A stretch of 38,199 nt of DNA. Origin: Rhodoferax sp. OV413 (lineage in GTDB: Bacteria; Pseudomonadota; Gammaproteobacteria; Burkholderiales; Burkholderiaceae_C). Positions within the stretch are counted from its first letter, which is position 1, and the number at the start of each line of letters is the position of its first letter. The position numbers were made by a program, and so were the translations under genes. Location: positions 1 to 38,199 of the forward strand of contig CAMAWD010000063.1 of NCBI GenBank assembly GCA_945861785.1, in the 5' to 3' direction. Below the pieces are notes generated by a model. It did no database searches. It was not told where the DNA came from and was given only the letters and a program-made list of their open reading frames with translations. Of the stretch, positions 8,327 through 15,930 are shown one piece after another.

Positions 8327-9605
8327 TCCGCACCGCGTGTGGCGCCGGGCTGCGTCCGACGGCAAAGTGGTCCATGGTGCGCACCAGCACGCCGGCCTGG
8401 CGCAGCGTGGCGGCGTACTGGCCGGCGCGCCAGGGTTCGGGCAGTGGCAGCCAGATGTGCGGGTAGTCGGCGGCCCAGCGCAATGTGATGCCGCTCAGGC
8501 TGCGCCGCGCAATCGCCAGGCGCTCAGTGATGTGCTGGCGTTGCAGTGCGATCAGCGTGTCGGCCTCACCGGTCTCCAGCCAGCGTGTGGCGATCTCCGG
8601 CATCAGGGGTGCCACCATCCAGCAATCGGTACGGATGCTGCCGGCCACCTTGTCCAGCCACTGCGCCGACGCTTCGAGGTAGCCCACCCGCAGACCCGGC
8701 GCCATCACCTTGCTGAAACTCGACATCAGGAAAGACTGGTTCGGCACCAGCGTGGATATCGCAGGCGGGGGACGTTCAAGTGCGGCCGCATGAACCACGT
8801 CTTCCAGCAGCAACAGGCCACGCCGGCGCACGACAGCGGCAATCGCTTCGCGCCGCTCCGAGGACATGGTGCTGGTGGTGGGGTTGTGCAGGGTGGGTGA
8901 ACAGAACAGCAGCTTGGTGTTGTAGGTCTGCGCCGCGCGGTCCAGCGAATCCGGAACGATGCCCTGTGTATCCATCTCCAGGCCCACCACCTGCAGGCGC
9001 AGGGAGCGCGCCAGCGCCAGCATGCCGGGGTAACTCAGTGGTTCGGTGAGCAGCGTGTCGCCGGGGTGGGCGATGGTGCGCAACACGCCGGCCAGGGCGT
9101 GTTGCGCCCCGTGGGTGACCATCACCCGCTCCCAGGCACCGCTGGTGCCGAAGCGCCGGAGCCAGGCCGCACCAGCCATGCGGTGGTGGGTGGCGCCGGT
9201 CTCGGGTTGGTACTTCAGCACCCGGGCCATGTGTTGCGGGTCCTGGCCCAGGGCCGCCATGGCGCGTTGCAGCGCATTGACTTCGTCGGTGGGGATGGCG
9301 ATGTTGTGCGCCAGGTCGATCTGCGTTGCCGCCGGGCCGGCGCCGGCATCTTCGGCGCTGGTGTCGAGGTTGCGCACATAGGTGCCGTCGCCCACTCGGG
9401 CACTTGCCAGCCCCTTACGCTCCAGGTGGGCGTAGGCACGGCTGACCGTTCCTGTGGTCACGCCGAGGCGTTTCGCCATCACCCGGTGGGGCGCGAGCTT
9501 TTCACCCGGAGCCAGTTGCCCGCTCAGGATCGCCTGCCCGAGTTCGGTGGCAATGGCGAGGTAGCGGGGGGTGCTGCCGGCAGTGGCTGGGGGCGTGGAA
9601 GGCAT
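8226..9605 (-). CDS. MocR-type regulator (GntR helix-turn-helix fused to PLP aminotransferase-like domain)
   Basis: This 459-residue protein has an N-terminal GntR winged helix at about 10-80 (AILSGQLAPGEKLAPHRVMA, then GVTTGTVSRAYAHLERKGL). A fold-type-I aminotransferase domain follows, with NPTTST at about 241-246 and the PLP lysine in SSFSKVMAPGLRVG (Lys299). MocR/GabR/PdxR proteins use PLP to sense amines or amino acids and bind direct repeats upstream of divergent targets. It diverges from the tmpA-like gene, which it likely controls. The segment around Asp269 reads LLEDVVHA where many family members have a Tyr shortly after the Asp. Its C-terminal coding end overlaps the toxin's tail. 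Confidence 0.87.
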   Translation of the reverse strand: MPSTPPATAGSTPRYLAIATELGQAILSGQLAPGEKLAPHRVMAKRLGVTTGTVSRAYAHLERKGLASARVGDGTYVRNLDTSAEDAGAGPAATQIDLAHNIAIPTDEVNALQRAMAALGQDPQHMARVLKYQPETGATHHRMAGAAWLRRFGTSGAWERVMVTHGAQHALAGVLRTIAHPGDTLLTEPLSYPGMLALARSLRLQVVGLEMDTQGIVPDSLDRAAQTYNTKLLFCSPTLHNPTTSTMSSERREAIAAVVRRRGLLLLEDVVHAAALERPPPAISTLVPNQSFLMSSFSKVMAPGLRVGYLEASAQWLDKVAGSIRTDCWMVAPLMPEIATRWLETGEADTLIALQRQHITERLAIARRSLSGITLRWAADYPHIWLPLPEPWRAGQYAATLRQAGVLVRTMDHFAVGRSPAPHAVRISLNAVASLEQLRSGLQTVVAVLNNPPAAVMDP

Positions 9606-9867
9606 GTGGCTCCTGGCAGACCATGGGACAGCGGGGTGTCCATGCCACAGTCAATTCGGCGAATTCTAGCGATTGGATGCATTCAATGTAAGGCTTGAGT
9701 GTGGCAATTTGACCGACTTTGTGGCATTGAAATCCCATCATGCATCCATAAGTTTGACTACTTTTGTGACGCGGAATTCTTCGCTTGTCCCGTGGTGCGG
9801 AGCACACGACACTCCTTCCGGCCAAGTGGCTGACCAAGGTTTTCAAAACTGGACAGGAGTGCGGGTG
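9606..9867. promoter_or_regulatory. Divergent control region between mocR-like and tmpA-like genes
   Basis: This 262-nt gap contains two related direct repeats, GTGGCAATTTGA at 9701-9712 and GTGGCATTGA at 9721-9730. They are 20 nt apart, close to two helical turns, as expected for a MocR-family operator. An 8-bp inverted pair, GGATGCAT (9675-9682) and ATGCATCC (9740-9747), brackets them. A weak minus-strand promoter (CTTACA, 18 nt, TAGAAT; complement of 9663-9692) and a plus-strand TTGACT at 9754-9759 are possible. Binding by the adjacent regulator is inferred. Confidence 0.4.
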
Positions 9868-11025
9868 ATGCCTGAGATTCGGATTCTGGACGGTGTGAGA
9901 GCACCCATCGCGGTTCTGCGGGATCAGCGTGGCGACACCCCGCTGCCGGCTTTGTGGCTGCGTGCCCGCAGCCCTGACCCTTCGGAGCGTGACCGCGTCA
10001 CGGGCCAGCGCCTGGTGAACCCGCACCTGTTGCCGGAAGACCTCGAACTGACCGGCGCGCTGTATGCGGGCAACATGCTGGACCTGTCCTTCAGCGACGG
10101 CTTTCGTTGCCTGTACGACCCGCAGGAACTGATCGCCGGCGCCGTGCTGCACGAGGGTTGCCCAGCCGCCAGGCCCTGGAAGTCCGACCTGGCGCCCAAA
10201 CCCGTTTACCAATGGCCAGACCTGGCAGACGACGCGGTGCTCTACCGCGCCGTGACCGACCTGATCGAACTCGGTTTTGTGCTGGTGCACGGCACGCCGA
10301 CCCGGGCCGACTCGATTCTGACGATCGCGCGGCGTTTCGGCTACGTCCGCGACACCAATTTCGGCAACTATTTCGAGGTCTATTCGCGCCCGGACTCGAC
10401 CGACCTGGCCTACCGGCCGATTGCGCTGGGGCCCCACACCGACAACCCGTACCGCACGCCGGTGCCGGGGCTGCAACTGCTGCATTGCCTGCAGAACGAG
10501 ACTTCGGGCGGCTTCTCCACCCTGGTCGACAGCCTGGCCGTGGCCGCGCAGCTGGTGCGCGAAGACCCGCGCGGTTTTGAGCTGCTGTGCGAGGTGCCGG
10601 TGCGTTTCGAGTACCGTGACGCCGACACCCAGCTGGTGTCGGTCAAACCGATGATCGAGGTCGACGCCGCCGGCCAGATGACGGGTGTGCACTACAGCCC
10701 GCGGCTGGACGACATCCCGCTGATGTCGGATACCGACACACGCCGTTACCACCGCGCGCGCAAGCGCCTGGGCCTGCTGTTCGAAGACCCGGCTTTCGAG
10801 TTGCGCTTCAAGCTCGAACCCGGCCAGCTGATGATCTTCGACAACAACCGCGTGCTGCATGGTCGCACGTCGTTCGACCCGTCCGAGGGCCACCGCCAGC
10901 TGCAGGGCTGTTATATTGACCGCGATGGTCCGCGCAGCCTGTACCGCGTGCTCAAGCGCCGGTTGGCCAGCCCGCCCGCATCCGCCACCGCCCCCACACC
11001 GGAGTTGAGCCATGCAGACAGTTGA
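9868..11025 (+). CDS. tmpA: TmpA-like Fe(II)/2-oxoglutarate oxygenase (gamma-butyrobetaine hydroxylase family)
   Basis: This 385-residue protein has the gamma-butyrobetaine hydroxylase layout: a small N-terminal domain (RDRVTGQRLVNPHLL near 41-55) and a TauD-like jelly roll. The iron ligands are readable as His190 and Asp192 in GPHTDNPYR and His331 in VLHGRTSF; Arg343 is the likely 2-oxoglutarate contact. ATG 9868 follows AGGAG at 9855-9859. The next gene is an HD-domain protein overlapping by 14 nt. That pairing is the signature of TmpA-TmpB, where TmpA hydroxylates C1 of 2-trimethylaminoethylphosphonate. True carnitine-synthesis hydroxylases are not usually paired with an HD oxygenase, so I prefer TmpA, but the substrate is inferred from context. 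Confidence 0.75.
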   Translation: MPEIRILDGVRAPIAVLRDQRGDTPLPALWLRARSPDPSERDRVTGQRLVNPHLLPEDLELTGALYAGNMLDLSFSDGFRCLYDPQELIAGAVLHEGCPAARPWKSDLAPKPVYQWPDLADDAVLYRAVTDLIELGFVLVHGTPTRADSILTIARRFGYVRDTNFGNYFEVYSRPDSTDLAYRPIALGPHTDNPYRTPVPGLQLLHCLQNETSGGFSTLVDSLAVAAQLVREDPRGFELLCEVPVRFEYRDADTQLVSVKPMIEVDAAGQMTGVHYSPRLDDIPLMSDTDTRRYHRARKRLGLLFEDPAFELRFKLEPGQLMIFDNNRVLHGRTSFDPSEGHRQLQGCYIDRDGPRSLYRVLKRRLASPPASATAPTPELSHADS

Positions 11026-11593
11026 TTTCGTGCAGATGAAGGACGGCACCGCGCAGGACTACCAGTTCCTGCATGTGCTGGAGAACGACTACATCCGGGC
11101 CCTGCCAGAGCGCCTGTTGCTGGCGCTGGAGCGCCTGGGCGACTCGATCCAGGGGTACAAGGTGAGCCGCCTGCACCATTCGCTGCAAAGCGCGTCGCTG
11201 GCCGAGGCCGATGGCGCCGACATCGAGACCATCGTTGCAACACTGGTGCACGACCTGGGTGACGAACTCGCCCCCGACAACCACTCGCAGCTGGCTGCGG
11301 CCATCGTCCGCCCCTACGTGCGGGCCGAAGTCACCTGGATCATCGAGATGCATGGCCTGTTCCAGATGAAGTACTACGCGCACTTCTACGGCCGCGACCC
11401 GCATGGCCACCTCGCCTACAAGGACCACCCCTGGTATGCCAGCTGCTGGCGCTTTTGCGAGCGTTACGACCAGGCGGCATTCGACCCGGCCACGCCGACC
11501 CAGCCGCTGTCGCATTTCGAGCCCATGCTGCGCGAGGTTTTCAGCCGCAAACCGTTCGACCCGGCGATCCTGAAACAGCCGGCCAAGGCCTGA
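11012..11593 (+). CDS. tmpB: TmpB-like HD-domain mixed-valent diiron oxygenase
   Basis: This 193-residue HD-domain protein has candidate metal ligands His55 or His56 (SRLHHSLQSA), His80-Asp81 (TLVHDLGDE), His91, His114 (IEMHGLFQ) and a late Asp153 (ERYDQA). TmpB, like PhnZ, uses two irons and O2 to break a C-P bond; it converts 1-hydroxy-2-trimethylaminoethylphosphonate to glycine betaine and phosphate. Family members are often annotated as phosphohydrolases. The gene starts at ATG 11012 inside the upstream oxygenase gene, with GGAG at 11001-11004, so the two are translationally coupled. The product, glycine betaine, would feed the methylamine enzymes to the left. An unrelated HD hydrolase remains possible. 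Confidence 0.72.
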   Translation: MQTVDFVQMKDGTAQDYQFLHVLENDYIRALPERLLLALERLGDSIQGYKVSRLHHSLQSASLAEADGADIETIVATLVHDLGDELAPDNHSQLAAAIVRPYVRAEVTWIIEMHGLFQMKYYAHFYGRDPHGHLAYKDHPWYASCWRFCERYDQAAFDPATPTQPLSHFEPMLREVFSRKPFDPAILKQPAKA

Positions 11594-11800
11594 AGCCACC
11601 ACGCCACCTGGCGCCATCAGAACCTGCTCTGCGAGATCCTGCCGGAGTCCTTCGCCGGCCAGCGTTATATGCTGCAGGCGCACTGGGTGGCCTGGATCAG
11701 CCCGCTGTTCGAGCGCATCCGGCGCGACCCGCGCGTGCTGGCGGTGATGCAGCCGTTGCTCGGGCCCGACATCCGGCAGGTGGCGCAGCAGATTCACTGG
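11594..11800 (+). pseudogene. Remnant of a phytanoyl-CoA dioxygenase (PhyH)-family gene
   Basis: Directly after the tmpB-like stop, and in the same frame, about 69 codons read NLLCEILPESFAGQRYML, then AHWVAWISPLFERIRRDP, and finish GPDIRQVAQQIHW. I recognise this as an internal piece of a PhyH-type Fe/2-oxoglutarate dioxygenase. There is no start codon with a ribosome site and the similarity stops abruptly at about 11800, before the expected metal-binding region. Such dioxygenases act on quaternary amines or ectoine-like substrates in related clusters, so a third gene of the operon may have been lost. Family recognition is by eye. Confidence 0.55.
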
Positions 11801-11806
11801 AGGGTC

Positions 11807-11826
11807 GATTGGGCCGCGACCCAATC
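11807..11826. other. Hairpin at the edge of the PhyH remnant
   Basis: GATTGGG (11807-11813) and CCCAATC (11820-11826) form a perfect 7-bp stem with a 6-nt loop. It lies where the PhyH similarity ends. No T-run follows, so it is not a classical terminator. It may mark a deletion breakpoint or assist 3' end formation of the tmp operon. Confidence 0.35.
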
Positions 11827-11875
11827 TTCATGGGTTCCGTCGGATCGACGCGCCCGTCTGTTGCACCACTGCAGT

Positions 11876-12214
11876 TCACCTGGCTTGCCGTTGTTCCTGC
11901 GCTGCGCGCGGAGCCCCGGCGTCGGCGAGATGGGCGCCAAAGAACATGCGGGACAGCTTGGCCCGGGCCGCTGCCGCCTCGCACCGGCTGCACGGGCGCG
12001 ATGTCGAATACAGTACCGCGCCGGTCAGATCCGCTTTTCCAAGGCGACGTTGTGCATCGCGGATGGCCTCGCGCTCGGCGTGGGCGTCAGGGTCCTGGTT
12101 CTTGATGACCCGGGCCGGCACAAGGGCGCAAACGAAGATGACAGCGCGAACATTGCCGTGCCAGCGAGCACGTTGCGGCGACTGCAGATCGGGGGCACGC
12201 GTGCGGCACAGCAT
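11876..12214 (-). pseudogene. Frameshifted, internally deleted Tat-signal nucleoside deaminase
   Basis: Read on the minus strand, one frame has the zinc motifs of a cytidine/nucleoside deaminase: DPDAHAEREAIRDA (His45, Glu47) and SRPCSRCE (Cys75, Cys78). Its N-terminus, MLCRTRAPDLQSPQR, continues sensibly only in another frame as RRNVLAGTAMFALSSSFA (complement of about 12124-12180), a twin-arginine signal-like segment. The frame then returns to the deaminase core. The roughly 40 residues expected between signal and zinc motif are missing. I infer a Tat-exported deaminase gene broken by at least two frame changes and a deletion. It is probably not functional. Confidence 0.5.
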
Positions 12215-12403
12215 GGCGCTTGCGCAAGCGCTCGCCCTGACACGATCAGGCCCGACAAGCCCAGCGCATCCCCGATCGGTGTTGGGTGCGGTTCGGTCGG
12301 CTCCGGTGCACGCCAGGGCGCCAGTTCTCGTGCGCCGAAAGGTGCATGAATGCCCATTGCAACTGCCTCCGTTTGTCGCCCACAGGTTTTACAAGTCCAA
12401 TGT

Positions 12404-12874
12404 TCAGGGCACGCCCGAAGAAAGCCGAAGCGCCATGAACAGGCTGTGTGGATTTTTCAGGTAGTTGGAGAAGGGGCCTGACTCCTGGAACCCGGCGCTC
12501 CTGTACAACTGCTGCGCAGCCAAGAACGCGGGATGCGTTCCGGTTTCCAGACTGAGCAAGCCATACCCGCGTTGCTTTGCAGTTTCGATGATCCGATCGA
12601 GAACCGCACGGCCGGCGCCGCGGCCACGCAACTTCGCTGGCGTGCGCATGGACTTGATCTCTCCGTGCGCGGGTGTCAACTCCTTCAGTGCGCCACATCC
12701 CAGCAACTGGTCGTGGTCCCAGACGGTCCAGAAGGTGATGTCGGCAGACTTCAACTTCGACAGGTCCAGGGCGAACACCTGTTCCGGGGGACTCAACGCG
12801 TACATGTGGGCCAGGTGCTCGGCAAGGAGTGCGTGGACTTCAGGGCGGGAGAGGTCGTCGATTTCGATTCGCAT
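12404..12874 (-). CDS. GNAT-family N-acetyltransferase
   Basis: This 156-residue protein shows the GNAT fold in order: an N-terminal helix segment (RPEVHALLAEHLAHM), a central strand (LLGCGALKEL), the acetyl-CoA loop KLRGRGAGRAVLDRII (the R/QxxGxG/A motif), and a C-terminal LYRSAGFQESGPF. I start it at ATG 12874 (MRIEIDDLSRPEV), which matches the usual length of such acetyltransferases. The frame is open for another 100 codons upstream, but those residues show no domain. It uses acetyl-CoA to modify an amine on an unknown small molecule or protein. It stands alone between pseudogenes, so context does not suggest a substrate. No strong ribosome site is visible before 12874. Confidence 0.85.
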   Translation of the reverse strand: MRIEIDDLSRPEVHALLAEHLAHMYALSPPEQVFALDLSKLKSADITFWTVWDHDQLLGCGALKELTPAHGEIKSMRTPAKLRGRGAGRAVLDRIIETAKQRGYGLLSLETGTHPAFLAAQQLYRSAGFQESGPFSNYLKNPHSLFMALRLSSGVP

Positions 12875-13279
12875 GGGGAAATTTTTGGCTGTTCGTTGGC
12901 GTGGAGGCCAATTTTCCAACAGGAAGGCCAGCGACGACATGATGGAAGGTGTTTCGGTGCCCCAACCAAGCCGACTCCCATCTTTGAATCCGGCCAACTT
13001 CTGCGGGCTGCCGTAGCTACGGCCTGCGTCATGAAGAGTATCTGCGACTGATAAACCTGACTTGCATGTTGCCGAAACTCTGAAATGGTCAAAATTTACC
13101 CACACTATTCCACGAAGAGCCGGAATTTGCTTAAAAACGCCGCGAACGATTTCTCGACCAGCTTTCAAATCCGGCGCCATGGCGGGGATTCTGCAAAAAC
13201 TTTACTTTCTACAAGTGCGGGTAAAATGATAGGCTTGGTGGCGTCCGCGCCGATGTGAATCATTTAAGGAAAAATTGCT
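12875..13279. other. Intergenic region between GNAT and sapC genes
   Basis: About 400 nt with no gene I can support. A minus-strand frame continues the GNAT gene upstream to 13180 but has no recognisable pattern and is probably fortuitous. A perfect 14-bp palindrome, GCCGTAGCTACGGC, lies at 13010-13023. Near the right end, TTTACT (13201-13206) and TAAAAT (13222-13227), spaced 15 nt, could be a weak promoter for the sapC gene. Confidence 0.45.
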
Positions 13280-14002
13280 GTGTTTGATCAATTGGTACCC
13301 GTCAACAAAGAACGTCACGCCGGCAAGAAAGTACGCGCCAGCAACGATTTTCATTTTGCATCGAAATTTCATGTGGCTTATGTCACTGTGCATGAGTTTG
13401 CGCGCGCAGCCGCCATCTACCCATTGGTCTTCCTGGAAGACAAAGTCAATGATGCTTTTCGTCCGGTCGCCTTGATGGGCTTGGATGCAGGGGAAAACCT
13501 GTTTGTCGACAGCGAAGGGCAGTGGACTGGTTCATACATCCCCGCCATCATCCGCCGCTATCCATTCGCCCTGACCAAGGCGGCTGAAGCGGACCGCTAT
13601 ATCGTCTGTGTGGATGAGGCCAGCGACCTGCTCAGCGACACCGAAGGCGCGCCCATGTTCGACGAACAAGGCAACCCGACCCAGGTGATTGAGAATGTCA
13701 AGCGCTACCTTGGCGAACTGCAGCAAATGGACACCATGACCCACGAGTTCAGCAATTTCCTGGTTCACAACAACCTGCTGACCCCTCTGAACATGCGTGT
13801 GAACGCCGCCAATAAGGTGCGCAATATCACCGGTTGTTATGTCATCAACGAAGAGCGCCTGAATAACTTCAGCGATGCCAAGTTCGTCGAAATTCGCCAA
13901 AAAGGCTATCTGCCTGCCATCTACGCGCACCTCATCTCGCTGTCCCAGATCGAGCGTCTGGCCAGCATGAAGAAGTCGCCAGCTGCAGCGCTTGTGGAAT
14001 AG
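13280..14002 (+). CDS. SapC-family protein
   Basis: This 240-residue protein matches the SapC family, named from the Caulobacter S-layer region. It starts MFDQLVPVNKERHAGKKV and has the conserved GLDAGENLFVD, IPAIIRRYPFAL and CVDEAS blocks. The start is GTG at 13280 with AAGGA at 13266-13270, 9 nt away. There is no signal peptide or membrane segment, so it is probably cytoplasmic. The molecular function of the family is not established. It lies upstream of the giant-protein export operon on the same strand, but an IS remnant and a separate promoter lie between, so membership in that system is uncertain. Confidence 0.82.
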   Translation: MFDQLVPVNKERHAGKKVRASNDFHFASKFHVAYVTVHEFARAAAIYPLVFLEDKVNDAFRPVALMGLDAGENLFVDSEGQWTGSYIPAIIRRYPFALTKAAEADRYIVCVDEASDLLSDTEGAPMFDEQGNPTQVIENVKRYLGELQQMDTMTHEFSNFLVHNNLLTPLNMRVNAANKVRNITGCYVINEERLNNFSDAKFVEIRQKGYLPAIYAHLISLSQIERLASMKKSPAAALVE

Positions 14003-14029
14003 AAATAACCACCGGTGGCTGCGCCGCCA

Positions 14030-14257
14030 CGTAGCACGCTGGCGCCATAACGATCGCAGGGCGCACACCTGGGCGGCCGGGCGACATGCTCCGCTGAGCA
14101 GGCCGTACCTCATGAGTTGCTGCAACCATTGGCAGCCCAGCACGTCGGACTTGCGGCCCGAAACGTTCTTGACCTGGCGCGCGTTGGCCAGAAGGACAGT
14201 GAAGCCGCGCGATTCGAGCAGCTCAAACAAGGGGATCCGCCACAGAATATTGACGTA
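14030..14257 (-). mobile_element. IS110-family transposase remnant
   Basis: The minus strand encodes about 75 residues that I recognise as an internal IS110/IS1111-type transposase segment: FELLESRGFTVLLANARQ, then VKNVSGRKSDVLGCQWLQ and YGLLSGACRPAAQVCALR. The full protein has about 340-400 residues, so most of it is gone and no start codon or ends are recognisable. In IS110 proteins the segment SGRKSDVLD holds part of the RuvC-like DEDD centre; here the Asp after VL is Gly, consistent with decay. It marks past insertion next to the export operon. Confidence 0.72.
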
Positions 14258-14277
14258 TTTATCATTGTTGCTATCAT
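14250..14277 (+). promoter_or_regulatory. Candidate sigma70 promoter of the export operon
   Basis: TTGACG at 14250-14255 and TATCAT at 14272-14277, separated by 16 nt, form the best promoter match in the gap before the TolC-like gene. It lies at the edge of the IS110 remnant in a locally AT-rich patch where TATCATT recurs three times (about 14260-14300). Expected transcription starts near 14284. Upstream of the whole 24-kb operon I see no better candidate. Confidence 0.42.
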
Positions 14278-14365
14278 TTCAACCGAAGTCAGTATCATTA
14301 GCCCCTGTGGCTGCCCCGATTGGAGTAGCGTAGGGGGTTGCTGGTGCGGGTTGGGTTTTCCAAAG

Positions 14366-15925
14366 ATGGGGGGGAGTGTGGGCAATTTTTCTGATTCATG
14401 GGGCCGGCGCACGCTGCGATGGTGCTGGCTGACGGTACTGACCACAAGCAGCGCCAGTTCGTGGGCACAGCTTGCTGCGCCCGTGGTGCAGCCCAGTGCC
14501 GCTGTGGCGACATTGAGCCTGAAAGACCTGTTGACCCAAGTGCTCGCGGCCAACAAAGATATCCGCAGCAAGCGCGCGGAAATCGGCATTGCTGCAACCG
14601 GCATCGACCGAGCTGCTGCCGCATTCCAGCCGGTGGCCACCTTGTCGGCCACAGATGGCCGCAACCGCCAGCCCAACACCTACGAAGAAGCATTGACCCG
14701 GGGTCAATCTTCTTACTACTCGCGCGATGGCCAAGACTATTCTGCTGGCCTCAGTCAGTTGTTGCCCACCGGGGCCAAACTTGAAGCCAAAATCACACTG
14801 TCGAGTTTTATCACCAACATCAACCAGATGGCGGTGGGCCGTCCCGAAGGAGCCAAGGACAACCGCGCTTTTTGGGGCTTGACCTTGACCCAGCCACTGG
14901 CCAAAGACGGCGGATTCGCCGTGACCAAGGCGCGCACCCTGGTGGCTGGGTTGGACCTGGCGGTGGCCGAACACACCCAGGGCGAGACCGAGTCCAGCGT
15001 CGTCGCCGAAACCTCGCTGGCATATTACGAATTGGTGCTGGCGCAGCACCGTGTTTTGGCTGCCCAGGAAAAAATTCGTACTGGCCGGCTTTTGTTGACC
15101 GAAGCGCGCGCATTGTCGAGCCAGGGGCGTTTGCCCGAGTCTGATGTGTGGGAGGTCGAAAACTCGTTGTCCCGATTCCAAGCCGGACTGAGCGAAGCCG
15201 TACAGGGGGAGCGCGAACGTCTGAATCGCTTGAACACCTTGGTCATGACTGCAACCGGTAGCGGGCTGCAAGCTTGGCGCGCGTCCGATGCCCTGCCCGT
15301 CGTGTCGAGACAAGATCCAGGGATTGGCGCTGAGCAGTCGGTTCGACTTGCCATGGATTCTCGGCATGACTTCTTGATGCAAAAAAAGCTCCTCGAGCGT
15401 GAAGGTGTCCAGTTGGTCTACGCACAAAACCAGGCCCTGCCGCGCATCGACCTGGTGGCCAGTTACGGCCGCAATGGCCTGGCCTATTCGGCCAGCACGG
15501 CCTTCAGCACGGACGCCATGCGCGGCTACCCTGGCTGGAGCATGGGCCTGCAAATGCAAATTCCACTGGGCGAAAACCGCCAAGGGCGAGCCGACATCGC
15601 AGCCGCCAACTTGCGCCGTGAAAACGCCTTGCTTGCCATCAAGGCGCTGGAAGTGCAAATCGCCAACGACATCGACACCAGCCTCAAAATGCGCGCCAGC
15701 GCCGCCGAGCGATGGAGCCACTGGCAGGATGTGGCGCGTCGCGAGCAGCAGCAACTCGAGCTTGAGCGCAAGCGCTTTTCGGCCGGGCGCAGCGAAATGC
15801 GCGAAATCTTGATGAGGGAAGAAAAAACCGTGAATTCCCGTCTGATGGTGCTTGAGCAACAGGTGGCTTTTGCCAAGGCACAAGTCATCCTTGAATCTGC
15901 GCAAGGTACCTTGTTGCAACGCTAG
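14366..15925 (+). CDS. TolC-family outer-membrane efflux protein
   Basis: The mature protein shows the long helical TolC pattern: TLSLKDLLTQVLAANKDIRS near the N-terminus, LAYYELVLAQHRVLAAQEKI in the first helical hairpin, and EREGVQLVYAQNQALPRIDL with SMGLQMQIPLGENRQGRADI in the second half. I take ATG 14366 as start because it gives a plausible 35-residue signal peptide with a basic start, a hydrophobic core (WCWLTVLTTSSASSWAQ) and Ala at the cleavage end. A frame open to 14117 and a GTG at 14378 are alternatives; no start has a strong ribosome site. Length is 519 residues. It heads the operon and is expected to form the outer-membrane exit duct for the giant protein. Confidence 0.85.
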   Translation: MGGSVGNFSDSWGRRTLRWCWLTVLTTSSASSWAQLAAPVVQPSAAVATLSLKDLLTQVLAANKDIRSKRAEIGIAATGIDRAAAAFQPVATLSATDGRNRQPNTYEEALTRGQSSYYSRDGQDYSAGLSQLLPTGAKLEAKITLSSFITNINQMAVGRPEGAKDNRAFWGLTLTQPLAKDGGFAVTKARTLVAGLDLAVAEHTQGETESSVVAETSLAYYELVLAQHRVLAAQEKIRTGRLLLTEARALSSQGRLPESDVWEVENSLSRFQAGLSEAVQGERERLNRLNTLVMTATGSGLQAWRASDALPVVSRQDPGIGAEQSVRLAMDSRHDFLMQKKLLEREGVQLVYAQNQALPRIDLVASYGRNGLAYSASTAFSTDAMRGYPGWSMGLQMQIPLGENRQGRADIAAANLRRENALLAIKALEVQIANDIDTSLKMRASAAERWSHWQDVARREQQQLELERKRFSAGRSEMREILMREEKTVNSRLMVLEQQVAFAKAQVILESAQGTLLQR

Positions 15926-15930
15926 GTTTC

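Noticed and set aside
13010-13023. Perfect palindrome GCCGTAGCTACGGC
   Set aside because: It has no T-run, no partner copy and no clear position relative to a promoter, so I assign no function.
12875-13180. Possible 100-residue N-terminal extension of the GNAT protein
   Set aside because: The added residues match no known domain, and the ATG at 12874 gives the usual GNAT length.
14009-14031. Hairpin-forming sequence after the sapC stop (CCACCGGTGG and GTGGC/GCCAC)
   Set aside because: No T-run follows and the sequence merges with the transposase remnant, so I do not call it a terminator.
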